From Podospora pseudoanserina (lineage: Eukaryota > Ascomycota > Sordariomycetes > Sordariales > Podosporaceae), in NCBI RefSeq assembly GCF_035222485.1, contig NC_085924.1, positions 2,046,001 to 2,110,000 of the forward strand: a DNA stretch of 64,000 nucleotides. The letters run 5' to 3'. The translations under genes were made by a program, and so were the position numbers. This document shows, piece after piece, positions 41,344-57,032 of this stretch. Positions within the stretch are counted from its first letter, which is position 1, and each line of letters opens with the position of its first letter. The notes beneath the pieces are model-generated. The model was given only the letters and a program-made list of their open reading frames with translations. It had not been told where the DNA came from and did no database searches.

Positions 41344-44300
41344 CCTGAAACTATATATACGCCGGAACTGGTTAGTTTAAATATATAGTTCCGTAATATA
41401 CAATATAAGTTATAATCGTTAATATGTATATTAATATACTTAAAATAAGCTATTTACTATATACTATTCTGGTATACCGGACTAAGATTATTTCAAGATA
41501 CCTTTAATTTGTATTCCTTTTAGAGATTTTTAATAGGGGTTTATTATAAACTATATATTTACTTTAAATTCATTATGGATAAGTTAAAGGCGTTTTTATT
41601 ACTATCGCCGGGCTTAAAAACGTTTGAATAAGAAGCGTCCCGCCTAGCCCAAGTAACAACGGACCTTCCACGATAATAACTATATTGAATATTATCTTTG
41701 CGCAATAGTTAATTAAACGTGTGAAAGAATTTAAAACCGAGGTTTATAAACCCGGGAGTAAATTGTTATTGTAATAATTAAGTTTAAGTCGATATTTAGG
41801 TTTTTAGTACCGGAGTACTATAAAAGCGGAAAGGTAAAGCGTAAAAGGTTTTTAGTTTAAGGTTTAGTTTCTTAAATTAATGCATTGATAAACATTTAAA
41901 AACAATTTTCGCGTTAACCAAGCTTAGTAACTTGAACCTATCCTTAACGAATATTATAAAAAAGAGGAAAAGGATTAAGAAAAGATTATGGTTTAATATT
42001 TTAAAAATTATTATATTTTCAAAACTAAAGTTAAGGAAATATTTAGGAGTACAATAAATTAACGCGCGTGTAAAAGAGGCTTGTAAACTTGCGTTAAATA
42101 TATTGAGGGGTAAATTACGCAGCTCTATTGAAACTCGATAATCTATATAATACTATTGAGTAATACATGATTATTATATACATCTATGATCGGTAATTTG
42201 AATACTATACGGATATAATAATGATAATAGAAGATACTATAGTAATAACCGCTCTAATAATAGACGTAAGTAATATTATCTTAATATTGATTACTCCGGT
42301 ATTAATATATAGGACCGATAAAGGTTGACATAACATAATAATAAAGGCCGTAAAGTCGGGGTTAAGGTAGAAATAATTTTAAATGCTTTAATTATAATAA
42401 GTACAATATTTTAAAAAGCATTATAAAGTATTTAAATAATTTGGTTAAAAAAAGAAATTACAGTAACTATTCTTAAAGAGACCAAGGGTTATAAAGGTCG
42501 TAATTATCGGGTATTTAAAAAGGCAAAACTTCAAATTTGGAACAAAGACTTTTATTAATATTTAAATAAAAGGAAGCAGAATCTTAGAAACTACGGAAAG
42601 TAATAAAAAGGGTCAAAGCGATGTACAAAAAGATTGTTTAAATATAAAAATTATAGGATTATTTAATATAAATTATGAAAGAATTTATTACGGAGGTAAA
42701 GATGATAATCTTATATAATAAGAAGGACTTGACTGATGAATATTATTAAAATAATATAAATTATATAAAATGACTTATATATAGTAAATGTTATAGTTTT
42801 GGAAAACTATCTATAAAAATTAGAAGGAATATTGGCAAAATAGAAAGGTCGTTAGTAATAGAATCATAAAGTAGTTAAAATAAGTACTTTCAGTTATATA
42901 ATATACATTTTATAAAGGAAATAGAGTATTGCTTTGTTTTAAATATTTGGAAGGGCGAAAAGTACTTCAGTTTAGATATGTTATACATAAAAATATAATA
43001 TTTTATTAAACTGAAAAACTATACGGCTATTAACTGATATATGAATAAGTAAGGAAAGTAGTTTTAATTAATTATAAAAATGATAATTAAACAGGAAAAG
43101 TTTTAAAAAAGAGAATTTGTCCTATAGAAAATTCAGACCCTCATTAAACTAAAAATGGCTTTTGAGTAATATAGTTCATGTTTAAATATACGGAATATTA
43201 CTTCTAATAAATAAAGGAATAAAATGTAAAAGAAAATATAGATCCGTAAAGAAAAATCATATTTATATAGGATTTAAGGCCGGACTACGTGCGATATTGA
43301 TAAAAAATTAAAGAATCTTATTAAGTTGAGAAGTTCAAGGAATCAATTAAATAATGAAACTTTCTTAAATATTGGTACGATGGAATAGTAGGAAAATCAA
43401 AGACGGAAAATAAAAGGAAGTTAAGCGGAAATAATTAAAGAATTGGCGCTATGAAATAATATGGAATAAAAGAAAGCTTTTAAGTAATATAACCGTTAAA
43501 AAATAACTCGCGGCCCTTCGTAAGAGCCGCTAACTTTTAACGGACTACGAAAAGTGTTATCAAAAATATTAGTATGAAGTAAAAACATAAAATAACGATC
43601 CGGTATTTATTTGTAAGGTCGCTTAAATCTAGAGAGAAAGTAGAAGAGATAAATATTTTTAAGTTATAATATATTAAAGAGATGGTTAAAAGATAGAATC
43701 GATAAATGAAAGTATAAAAATAACTTATCTCGCTATACTTCGTATATTAAGTAAAATACTATATGGAAAAAAGGTTGTAATATATGGACTATTTCTAAAG
43801 TGAAAAGTCTAACAAAATGTTATTCAAAATACTATAATTGAATTTTTTTGGTTAGTTACATTTGATATTATAGATATTACACCCTTAAAGGATATAATTC
43901 CATGGTCATTATAGGATAAAGTCTATAATTAAGTACCGATTAGAGAATTAGTAATTATTCACAATTAAAAAACCTTGAAAAGTATTCAATTGACGATAAA
44001 AGAGTAACATTATATAAAAAGTAAAGTATAGGATAAGTACTCTCTATACTATTATGACAAGAAGTTTAAAAAGTAATAGTATATTTCATGAATATAAACG
44101 GTGAAATTAAAGAGGTAAAGTTAATAACCTTAGTAAAAATATCGGAGGTTAATAAATTTATATATTGTAATACGTAAAGAAAGACGAGAAAAAGTCGGTA
44201 CCGGTGGAATATCGAAAATACCTAGCCTTTACGGCTAAGTATGTACAGGAATTTCTAAAGTAGGAACTGTAAAACTATAATATTAAATGAAAAAAGAGCT

Positions 44301-45070
44301 AGATTACGGCTATTTAAAGTTTACTCTATTAGTGATAAGTAAAGTAACGAGTTGTAGAAATATTTAAACGAGAGAAAAAAAGGTTATGTGAAAGAGTTTA
44401 TATTAGTAGTAAGAAGCACCGTAATTCGATGCTGTAAAATAATAATAATTTACGATTATATACAGATTACCGTTAGTTGAATAATAAACTGTAAAAAATA
44501 AGAACCCGTTATCGTTAATGTCTAGGCTCTCAAGTTATTTAATTAGGGTATAATACTTTGAATACTTGAATATATCTGTTAAATACGTTTATATGTAGAT
44601 TAAGGAAAGAAATAAATAAAAAGTAACGTTTCCTATACTCTATAATTATTTCGAATAATTCCTACCACTATTCGAGTTACGTAAGATACCAATAACGTTT
44701 TTATGTGTTATTATTGATATAATCCGGAAATACTTCGATAAAATAGTAATATATTATTTTAAATATATTTGTATTTATTTAGGTACTTTGAAGGCATTTA
44801 AATTTAAGCAATGCGTACAAAAAAATTCTCCATACGTTATACGAAACTGGACTTTTAATTAATAAAAAAAACGAATTGTATACATAAAAGATAGTATATT
44901 AAGAATATTTGATATTATTAAGTAAACTTCGAATAAGATTTGAAAACACGACGGTAGTTAAAGATTAATTTATACTATAATTATAAATATACGTTAAGGA
45001 ATTTGTAACATTTATAGATTTCTATTAAATCTTCATTCAGGGTACGTACAGATTATATAGTTATTATAAA
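41344..45070 (+). mobile_element. E3: truncated Gypsy-like retrotransposon
   Basis: It starts with the 3' half of an LTR (tatatatacgccggaac at about 41,352; LTR end near 41,548). A gag-like region (zinc-knuckle remnant near 42,375-42,420), the pre-RT block (cggcccttcgtaagagccgc near 43,510) and RT (about 44,390-45,040) follow. Similarity to E2 stops about 70 bp into the RT-RNase H border. There is no integrase and no 3' LTR. It is the most degraded of the four. Confidence 0.8.
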
Positions 45071-48000
45071 GAATACACCTAACGTTAACGGTAATTATTA
45101 TTCGATCAACGATACTATTGATAATTTTCTGACAAGTTACCTAGGAGGTAATACCGCGAGTACTTTGGAATTATAATTACGTAATAATTTCTAAAGATTT
45201 AATTACTTTGGATTATTTATTAAACTGTTGATAAAATAAGACTATAATCGTAATTATGTTAAAGAAGGTTAGAATAAGTTCAATATTCTAACCATAAAGC
45301 CAACTAGCGATTTTTGTATATTTTTGAATATTTCATATAGTTAACTACTACTTTCATTACTTACTTCTATATCTATATAATGTTCACGAAATAAATCTAT
45401 ATAAATACCGATTGATATAAGTTAATACAAAATTTTTATTCGTAATTTAGATTATAATACCAGTAACTTTAGTAGTTTGAGATGACATAGTAGCTATATT
45501 TATTATAAAAGTAAAGGGCGTTATAGCAGTAGCGGCTAAAATAATACTAACTTTGGATTAACTATAAGCAATAGGTAACTAGGCCCCTAACTTACTACTC
45601 AAGAGATCGCCAAACTAATAGCTAAAGGTACACATCTTTTACACTGATCATTCAAACTACTGGAGTATATCATGACTCAGATATGGAGTAATATAGGAGC
45701 TAAGAAATTTAACTTTATAAGTATAAAGTCTATAGAACAACTAGTTACAAATTTCAGTATTCCTTAAAATAGTAATTTTACCTCGGTGGTAATAAAAGGT
45801 ACTATAATTGGTACAAGGTAGATGTTGCTATATTTAGTCGATTTGTTAATGGAAAGTAAGATAATAAAAAAACGAGTATTGCTAAAAGTCGATATATTCA
45901 TGGATATTATATTAACCATAGTTTGAAAAATAGTCGGTATTGTTTTACTTGAAATTATGGGCTACCATCTATAAAGAAAATGTTAGAGTAGCTTTAGAGT
46001 GGACTATAGAATTCAAAGAAGAGGCCAGAGATAATAAGATAGTAGTAAATAAAACGAAATACCCAACAAAAAGATAATAGAGAGGTTAACGAGCTATAAT
46101 ATACTCCTAAACTCAGGAATATATTTACTAAATTTGAGCTTACTCAAATACTAATTTCATTATATCTTTACTGAGTTTATTATATATTTAATATCGAGTT
46201 AAATGAATACATTGATTTATGACTCTAAAAAATACCAAAAAATAAAAGACTATTTATTATGTAAGAATTATGACTTAATTAGTATCCTAGTTATTAGGGG
46301 TAGCAGTTAAAGGAATACATTTTGAAAGTTTAGTTAATAGTATAAAAAGTATCTAACAAGAAAAGCCGGTAGTATAATATTAACAGTAAAATGATATAAA
46401 GAGGAAAAAGTACGCGATATTATTAATATTACCTACCGGTAAGTAGGTAGTGGGTCAGTTATTAATAAGGTAATAAAAGATTAATTTAGGAGGCGTTTAG
46501 AAAGTTAAATTATATTATTATATTACGGTAATATGGGTATAAGCTTAACAGTTAAAGGCTGAAACGTAATCGTTAGGTAATAGTATTCTTACGCCTTTTT
46601 ATTAACGCCGAGTATTAGCGTTATAAAACACCATTTTTATTAGTCTTTCTTTGAATTTTTTTAATTAAAAGCTTACAGATATGGTTTTAAGATATATAAA
46701 GGTACATACTTTTTTAATCATTTATAATACAAAACATCATTTTGAGTATTAATAATGTTTCTATAATTACTATTTTACAATTTTTAAATTTTTAATACGT
46801 TCTTGCTTTTTATTTTAAATAAATTATGGGTTTTGATTATACTTAATAATTTTTTCAACTTACTATAAGTCTTGAAAGCTAGTTAAATATCAATCATGAT
46901 AACATCACGATATTTCTTTATCTGAATATCATTCAGTTTAATATTTCTGGATAAACTGCTGATAGGGTCTTATCCGTTAAAAGGAAAGAAAATAATATAT
47001 CTGGTATAAATTTAAGTTTACCTTTGCTCCATGATGTTGTTAAAGGTATTCCATCAAATAATTTATTACTGATATAATTTTAAGTTAAATTTAACACTAT
47101 TGATTATTTTTAAGAGAAACTAATGTATAACACTTTTAAGTAGTTAATAGTTACTTAATATTATAATACCTTGGGTACCTAATTATTAGTATCTTCTAAA
47201 CTTCTCATTTATTTAATTTAAACTTACTATTTTTCATGTACTAAGATATGAATTTATTCAATACTTATTTTTTTGTCATTAACAAATATAATTATTCAGC
47301 TTAGATTCATAGTTATTTTTGGATTATTTTATTTTTTGTTTTTTATATAAAATACTATAACTTTGATACTTTATTTACAAGAGTTAACTTTCATAAACAC
47401 TAGTCTGGTATAGTCCTAATACTAGAAATATAGGTTTATTTACACACTTTTAAAGTTTAATAATTACCTAATTTTAGAAGATTTAAATAGTTGTATAGCC
47501 CTTATATTTTACTTTGGTATTTTTACATTGTAGAAATCTAGTATTACGACTTTTTCTTTTAGTAAACTGGATTTTTATGCTTGCAAGTTATACTATTCTT
47601 AAACTATAGTATAAAAACTCGTAAAAATACTACTATATTAACATGATAATGTAGGGTATTTAGTTTCATTAGTATTCCAACCTTTATCATGACTTGATTT
47701 ATTTATCCATCGTTACTATTCCAGGGCCACAAGCTTCAAACTTTAATATCTAAATTAATATAGATTTTTTAAAAAAGAATTACTACCACTAATAATAATG
47801 TTAGGCTTTATAAAGAAGTTAAAAATGATTTTATTTACTCTATATACACTTTATCTATCAAGTATAATAATATTATCAATATATATATAGACGAAGTTTT
47901 TATATAGCATAAAATATTAACTTATGCATTATTAAGTATATATAAGTACATTCCTAAATTCTGTTAACATTGTTTACTAAAACTTCAGTTTAATTTAAAT

Positions 48001-51000
48001 TATATAGTATTAATAAAAGTTCTATGTTAATAACTAGTGGGGTAAGGTATAATGAGTCAGTACTATGTATTCATGAAATACATGTCTATAACTGTAGGTC
48101 CTTTTTTTTTGTTTTTGAAAATGCGTTAAATATTAAATCTAAGGTGGTTAAATCTTTACGTTCGTTGTATTGGATAATGGTAGCCCTTTACGATATACAC
48201 AGTCTCTCGCCTCATATATTCGATTTGTAGGTTTTTTTTAATTACCTTTTATTTATTTTCGTCTTCTTTAACTTCAACTTCTACTTGGATAAGATTTCCG
48301 CACTGTTCTTTTTAAATTAGCTAGCTTCTTACTATTTTCTTTTGAATGTATTATCCCATATATGGATATTATCTTCTTTCATTTATTCAATATTCTATTA
48401 TTTTTTTAATCAAATTTACAAAGTATTTAGTATTTTTCGATAGTAAGCATTTCACAAATGAAATTTTCATTCCATTTAAACCTTTCACTTTCTCGCAATT
48501 AACTATCTATCACCGGTTTATCTATCACGGCTTTTTTTTTAAAAAAAAAGAAACCTTTTCCTCATCATATTCAGTTAATCTATTACTTGTAATAGTATAA
48601 TAGTTTCCCTATATAAATGCATTAATTTATAGCTTATAAAAGCAAGTTTTTATTATTGACTTTGTAAATTAGTTAAATAACGATATTTTGCATTAGTCAT
48701 ATAATATATATATGGTATTTTATCTATGTAGTATATGCTATTCAATATAAAAGATATAAAGAAGATAAAAGCAATGATTGATACATTTAGAGCTATTTGC
48801 TGTATAATAAGCTTTCGGAAAAATTATCCGGTAATCCGGTAAAAACGGTTAAATACGTGTATACAAAGTTTAACTACGTTATAATACCAGGCCTACGTAT
48901 ATATATAACCATAGCGTTATATAGTAACTATATCGGATATTATGGAAAACTAAGCTTGGATATTAACGTTATTACATATAAAGAAGTTAAACCAGGTAGG
49001 CTAAAGTATAAAGTCTAGCTTCTTTTATGTATATAAATCCTTTAGTATGATATCTATTACCTTTTATCTTTTTTACTGTTAATAAATATAATAACGGTTT
49101 GATCTAATACTCATATTAACTATGCAGAAGTTTAATGTATATTTATTCATTTTGAGCATTTTCATCTTAATTCATGCCCGTTTTTAACAGTTACTTTACT
49201 TAAGTAATTATAGTATTAACTATACTAAATGTATTCTAGTATTAGCAATATATGCCCTATTCAGTACCTTTCTCAAGTTGATATTAAGTAACGTCCTTGA
49301 ATTATTGGCTTTGATATAGGCTTTACTAATAGATTTAATTGACGGTTTATTATTTTTCTTAATCTTCTTAAACTGTACTCTATAATGAGAGTTTATGATA
49401 TAACATGAATTTTATTCCTAAAGAGTATTATAGCTACCCTTACTATTAAATTTATATTGAGTTGTTTTATGAGTAAAGTATCTATAATTATATTCATTAA
49501 TACCTATTTTTTCCAAAAAACATCATATATCTATTTTGGTTATAAATTTGAAAGTATCCACATTTCTAAATATAAATGATAATCAACAGGTTTTCTATAG
49601 TCCTTATCGCTATCAGGCTTTTGAATATTAATACATTAACTATTATATTTAATATACTGTTAATTGTGTGATAAAAGAATAGCCTTTTATATTACTATTT
49701 AATAAGCTAGTGGACTTTATGAGAATTATCGTGATAATATTTAAGAGAGTGCTATATCTGATTTCCTTTATTATTTTTCTCAGTATTAGTATTACTATTT
49801 AAGTGACTATTGTTAAACATACTAATAATATTTATATAACCATTCTATTAATTATAAAACTGCGAGAAATGTATATTTGTGAAAATGTACATTATTACAT
49901 ATATTATAATCAATGCAGTAGTTTGAACTATAGTGTAGTAGTACTTTTTCTCGATTACTCTTAGTTTGGATTTTATAGTATATAAAATCTATTTGTTTTT
50001 CTATCACTTCTTTAAAGACTAGCTTAGTAATAACTAAATCTCAAGCCTTGATCAGACCTGTATGCATAGTAATCTTAATGTTAGAATTACTAATATAATT
50101 ATTTTTATAATTATGTTTATAATCATGTTCATAATTTTGTATTACACAATAAACCCTACTTTCCTTATTAAATTTTTATATCAGTAAAAAAATTTTCTTT
50201 AACATTAAATCTCGAAGCATTATATTGTATTATTTTCTTTATACAGAAACGTATAGCTTGAAAACAGAGATAATTATAAGAATATAAATACTGAACTACG
50301 CAAGATCTTGAATTTTTAAATTGTTGTTAAATTTAGCGCTATATCAATGATAATTCCAATACTAAATTCTATAAATCATATTTATTTGTATGTATTCTGG
50401 AGTTAAAGAAATCGAAGGAAATAAAAATAACAGATTCACAACGTTGACCCGACATTTGTTTAACTATATTAATTTAACGCTCATATCATAAAATTATTGA
50501 TAATTATATTTACTGAATGCTATATCACATATACAGGCCTAAGGTCCCTATAACGGTAGATACTTATAGTACCTACAGTGTAGCGGAAATAGCTTGCACA
50601 ATACCTATAGCTTACTACTCAGTATACTAAAGCTACAACACTTATAGTAATATAAAAAAAGTATTATGGGTAAAGTTTTTTAAATTTATTTCAACATTTC
50701 ATATTTTCACCTAATACTTTATAACAAGGTTTGTTCTCGATCATTATTATAAATTCCCCGAGGCTTTCATCCGGCCTTGTATATTATGGCGGGTAAATAG
50801 CTAACGTTCAGTTCAAAAATTGACGATTTAATTATGTTTTATTAAAAATACTTACGGCTATATAAAATAGTGTAAATTATTCTAATGGGCCACGATAAGT
50901 TCGGAAGTTATAGATTTACTTGGCTATAAATGCTTTATGGTATTCATAAAGTTTTAATAGTTGAAATATGAAATTTAGGTTACTTTAATTAATTATAGTA

Positions 51001-53701
51001 TTGATGATAAAGATTTAATGCAGTTAGTACTATTAGGTAGAAACTTCATAAAGTATTAAGTAAATGCCGGGCAACTGTTTTATTAAATATTTTTACTGTT
51101 TCTGATACTTCTTCCGAAATTAAAATTATGTATTACTATAGTAGTAACCTACTCTAAGACTGGCCTTGTAGAGACCTATTTTTGATGTTTTTTAACTTAC
51201 TATGTAATATAGTTTAGGTTTAAATTTAATTTAAAGAAAAGTAAAAATTAGTTCATTAATTGATTATTTCAAGAAAAATTAAAAGTGCCAAAGCTTATAA
51301 TGTAGTATTAAGTAACTCCTTTAGAACATAAACATATAAATAACATCAAATAAGAGGATTTAAAAGCAATTTAAACCCCTTTTAATTGGTTCTTCAGGCT
51401 TTTCTATAAGGGCTATTAATTTGATAAACTCTTTAAGATTTTAACCTGTGGGAAATCTAATAAAGTTATTAGTAGGTATTTGTTTCATAGATAAGTGTTT
51501 GATATTTAATACTTAATTTCATATTTTCTTCAGTTATATTTAATACGGTTATAAAACGTTAAGCTATAGGTAGTAAATATAGAGCCTATATCATTGCTAT
51601 ATATCTAAGTAGGTAATAGAAATCTTAAGTTAAGTTCTTTATGTCTAATACCTTTCTAAACTATAAAACCTCTTTAATTGTTCTTCTAAAAAGGTGTATC
51701 ATAGCGTTTATAATAGAGAATATTATGGTAAAGGCCTATTTTAATCTTTAATTTGCAAGCCTATTAAATTTTTTCAAATAAGAACTTTTAAGTAATTTTA
51801 AAGTTTTCAAAGTCCTTAGAAAAATCCAAATCGGTAAATGTTTTGGGTATCCTAGACCTATCGTTATCAGTATACTTATCAACAAGACTAACGTAAAAAT
51901 AAATAATTACATTATTAATATTTTTAATGTATTTTACTAAATTTTGAATAACCCTTAAGTTTATCATAATATGAATGTATATGCATTTACTAAAGTTCTA
52001 TATAGCAAAGAGTAAAGTATGTTTGATTTAAAGTGTTCAACGGTATTATGGAATCAATCATCTTTAATATAGTTTTAAAATATATGTCCTGTATTATTAT
52101 TTGCATTGAGGGTTCTTAAATTCAACTATTTTTCTAATTATAATAAAACTAATATTTCCGAATTATTTTGCAATATAAAGGCTTTGGCTATTTATTTATA
52201 TAGTTGGCTTAACCTGCTTATAAGATTATTAAATACTTGTCCCGCATTATTTTTACTTTAGAAATAGTAGGCCCTCTATTTTTGATTGAATAGACTTTTT
52301 CTAACTTCCCTTTGGGCCTATCGATAAAAGCTTTACTAGGGCTTATCAATAAGGGATCACTTACGTCAATTACTATAAAGGATCCTTTTAACATTATAAA
52401 AATATATCAAAAGTCGAAATTAGTATTCTAAAACTTTTCTTCTGTAATTTAGAACATTTACGTGATTAAAATGTACACTTTATTTGAAACTATATAAAGC
52501 TTTTCTAAACGACATATTTCATTTTCTTCAGATTTTAAATCTTTACCTTTCTTTTTATAACTTTCGTGAGCTTATTGAGGGAGTTCATAGTAGCCCTCAG
52601 TTATACTTAACTAAAACCTTTTTCAATCAATTGTAAAAAAAAGCACCTATGGAAGTATTTTGCTTGTTTATTGTAACAAAGGTATTATAATTCATAGTAT
52701 ATATTTATCAAAAATAATATTAAAGTTGAAATAAAAGAGTTTAGGAAACTTAGATTGTTTTTATATTCAAGCTCTGCAACGATTAGCCTGGCTTTATATT
52801 TTAAAAGGTTTCTTTTTAATCAGCTTTTACGTAGTAATAACTAGTTTAAAAATAACGTAGAGTAAATAAGAAAGATTATATTAACTATAAATCTAAAGGT
52901 ATTTTAATGTAAAATTCATTTACATTAATAATACATAGTTTTCATTTAGGGATTCTTGTTAAGCCTTGTAAAGACGTACTTTAATATTACAATTTTTAAA
53001 AAATAACATTATTTTTAACAGTTTATAAAAATAGAACTTGAAGTTTTTTCAAAAGCGAAATAGTATACCAATTTATATTCTTTAGTTCCATAAAATTTGC
53101 TTATTTTTAGTACCGGTTATAAATGCCTTGACTACTTTTAAAGGTTACAGATTTTTAATAGGGGAGATTAAACTATCCACGGGACTAATTTTAAACTTGA
53201 AAAGGATTTGAATGTTAACCAGGAATTAATACATAGTTAATGATTTTTGTATCAATTAATTTACTGTTTATGCATAAAGGATATTTTGTATTACTTTGAA
53301 ATCAAAGTAAGTTTAATACTATCTTATCATTTTCTTGGTTCATATCCTTTTTTTAATTAACGGGTATGTTTTTTAGACTACACTTATTTACTGAATTATA
53401 ATAAATATTCAGGATCCTAAAGTAGACGTTTGAATTGCTCTTTGTTCAATAGCAATTGATATTAAATAAATATAAAAACGCATTATTGATATTAAAAGTT
53501 TCCGTTCATTACGGGGGATGAATTTATAAAGTTTGATAACTTTTGTCTCTAAAATTATAATTTGTATTAATAAAATACAGTATATTAAATTAAGAGCATA
53601 CAAATCTATAAGATAAATTTATTTAACAAAATATATTGAAAATAAGTCTACGGTTATTTATAATATTATTGTTTGTAATAATTAATACTAAAAGTATCAT
53701 G

Positions 53702-53773
53702 AAGTACTGAAGAGATCAAAACGTTATAGCAATACTATGATAATCTTTCAACGTTTTGATCAATAAAGTACTT
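53702..53773. repeat. 72-bp inverted repeat (hairpin)
   Basis: Left arm 53,702-53,725 has AAGTACT, five bases, then GATCAAAACGTT. Right arm 53,750-53,773 has AACGTTTTGATC, five bases, then AGTACTT. The arms pair at 19 of 24 positions around a 24-base loop. Confidence 0.85.
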
Positions 53774-56700
53774 AATTAAGTAACTTCATTTATAAATATA
53801 AGGCATAAAGTTTATAAAAACTGATATATTTCCCAATAGCATAACTTGATAATTTTTGTTTGTTTCTTTACGTCTGTTAAAATAAATTCATTAAAGTAGT
53901 ATGTAGATTTATTCCGTAAATCCTTTCCAAAAAAATTCAGTCCATAAACGTAAATAGGTTCACGTTTAAGGTTTAGTACAAAAAGGTTTACCTAACTTTA
54001 ATTTCCGGTTTATTGATAATAAAAGTATAAGTAATCTAATACAGGATGTAGGTTTGATTTGAGAGGTATTATTTTTAAGAACGTCTAATACTTCAAGTGA
54101 TTTCGGGATAAATAAAAGTAATATCCCTTTTTATTATTTTAATTTTACTATAGGCTTAGTATTAAGAACAATACTTCTAACCTTGTAAAAGCTCGGAATA
54201 TTGAAAGTTAACTTTAATGATGTTCGTTAGTGATACTAAGCCTATATAACTTAATTTAATGTTTTATTTTAATTTTACTATTCTAAATTAATAGTATTTT
54301 CGCATACTAATAATGATATGAAAGATACTTTCAACCGCAACCTTAAATGTATATAACTCCTCATAACTTTAGTTTAATTTATCAAGCCGGAAATATCTAA
54401 ACCATTGGGATTGTTTATAATTAGTTATAACTTTAAGTATAGTATTTACACCAAAGAGTCCGAGGCTCGTTATAAAAGCGGTATATAAAGGCCGTGTTGA
54501 GTACTTTAATACCCCAACTCTTTTCTTTGTATATACGATTTTTATTTATATTAGTAATATCATAGTACTCACTATTTTGGTTACTCACCTAAGATCTTGA
54601 ATTGTTAAAGACATTTACAATAATTTCTTGAATAATATACTAGGCTCCGCTAGTATTCAAAAACTTTTGCATCTTAATTGAATTTTAAAGTTATGATCAA
54701 ATAAACTATTAAGTTATGTCTTTGTAAAAAGTTTAATATTATTACCAACAACGATGGTTTTCGTAATAAAAGCTCAGATTGAAGGTTTTAGAAGTGGATA
54801 TCTATATTTTCTATGGTATATTTAGTTATAAAAGATTTTTTTGGTATAATTCATAACTTTTAAATGGTAACTTTCTTTTCAGAATAGGAGGTGACGCCGC
54901 TGATACAGTTTGAAACTAGTGACGGAAATGGGTTTTATTCATACGCTATGTTCGAGATTATTCTCTTAATTTTATTAGTGTTCGATATTTATTGTATATA
55001 CTATTCCCTTCCAGTATTTGTAACTAAGCGAAATTAAAAAACGATATAATATTAAGAGAGTTATAATAGTTCAAATTTAGCATAGATAGCAGGAGAGACG
55101 TAGAGTAATACGGAAAATGTAGTTTAATTGTAGGGGACCCCGATTTTAGGGTAATGTGAGCTTAAACTTCATTTAATATTTATTTACAAAATAGTAAATA
55201 TAAAAGGATGTTATCTCAGTATAAATACTAATTAATATAGTTGATAAGAAACAAAATTCCGGATACAGATGGATGGTGAGATTAAAACCAAAGATGTATC
55301 ATGAACCATAAAGTATTTATATTAAAAGTATTTTAATATTTGAGAAATACATCAATAAAATACTATAAATCATTCTTAATGAACTTTTAATATAAAACTC
55401 AACATCAATTTTGAAGTTATACAATAGATTGGTAAAATTAATTTAGATAATGAGTCAATAAAATATATTAAGTAGAGTCTATTTGTTTTAAATTAAAAGG
55501 GCCTATAATGAAAATATAAATTTTTAGACTTAATTCCAAATGCCTATTGAAATTCCTATATAATAAACCAAGTCTTATTCCTTATTATGAAACTCTGGAA
55601 ACTCTTTCTATCTTGTAATACCTCATAGTTTATAAGACATTTCTTTTTTTATAAGTATTTGCAAGCTCTTCTATAGTACTAAAAATAATTAGTTTTACCT
55701 CCATTAAAGTTTTAAAGATCTGAAAAACCTCCTCTATATATTGATAAAGATTAGAGGTATTATAAGTTTCAAAAATGTATTAATAACACTATTTAAACTG
55801 AGAATAACCTTTGAAGTTTGAAACAATAATCAAGTTTTCATTACTATTAATAAACCATCAATGATTTCAAATACTAATAAACTTATATACTCAATCATTA
55901 TTGAAAATACTTGATAAAAGAATATAGAGAGAACTAGTAGAATTGATCATGAGAAATTGAAGTTTTATCTACTAAACGCAGTATAAATTATATTTTTATA
56001 TTTTGAGAGTGAATGGTGTTTATGAATCTACCTGACATAATCAATGATGTAATGTATGTTTTGACGTAGTTAATAACTAAGGTTAGTGATCATAGATATA
56101 AACTACAAACCTTGAATTAAAAACTAAACTTTTTGAAATTATAGTTGGCATAAATAAATAAATTGATTAAAGTCGATTAGGAACTATCTTTCATGAAAAG
56201 AAGTACTTTTATGGAAATCGTAATACAGTTTTAATATTTATTAATAAAGGCAATACTACAGAACTATGGTAGGAACTAATAATAGAAAAGCCATTATTAT
56301 CAAAACCAATCTCTATATTAAGAACTATTATATAGAAAATAAGTCTCAATTTTTTGAAAGCTATAAAAATTCTCCAAATTTTCTTGACATGATTTTTTAT
56401 ATTTTTCTTTTTAACACCTTTGATAACTTTAACTTGAATAAAACTAATATTGCATACTTTAACGTCTTTTAAGATTTTTAAAAAAAGGTAATGTACAATT
56501 AAAATATTAGAAACTCAACTAGTCAAAGCAAAAGGATTCCAAGATTAATAAATCAAAAACTTAAAAAAGTTATATTATACAGAAGAGTTATGCTTAGATA
56601 AACATAAAGAATCGCTAACTTCGTTAATACCAAAAATCTAAAGACGTATCTTAAAAACTATAATATAAAGGCAGCAGATATACCATTTTAGTTTATAATC

Positions 56701-57032
56701 CCTGCTATACTGTAAAATTTATTTATTTATTTACCTACTGTATAGTAAACTATATCAATCAACCTACATATTATTTGACTTATCTTTTTATGATCTATCA
56801 ATTATAGAGAAAGTAAAAGTATTTAGTACAACTTCAAGAAAAAATGATTATTAATTTATTTTTCAAGTATTTATAATATAGTCTGTATTACATGATTACA
56901 TAATTCTGCCACATAAATTAAATTATTAATATACTCTAAAACAATACCTTTAAACTTTACAAAGTATTTATGCATCAGATTGTATGGTTATAAAGTTGGC
57001 TAAAAATATTCAACACAAAGATATTATTCAAT

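Noticed and set aside
45450-46640. Possible LINE-like or other coding repeat
   Set aside because: Slightly better base composition, but no motif can be read on either strand, so no family is claimed.
48346-48600. 84-codon Phe/Ile/Tyr-rich frame
   Set aside because: Such frames occur by chance in very AT-rich DNA; no start context, homology or neighbours support it.
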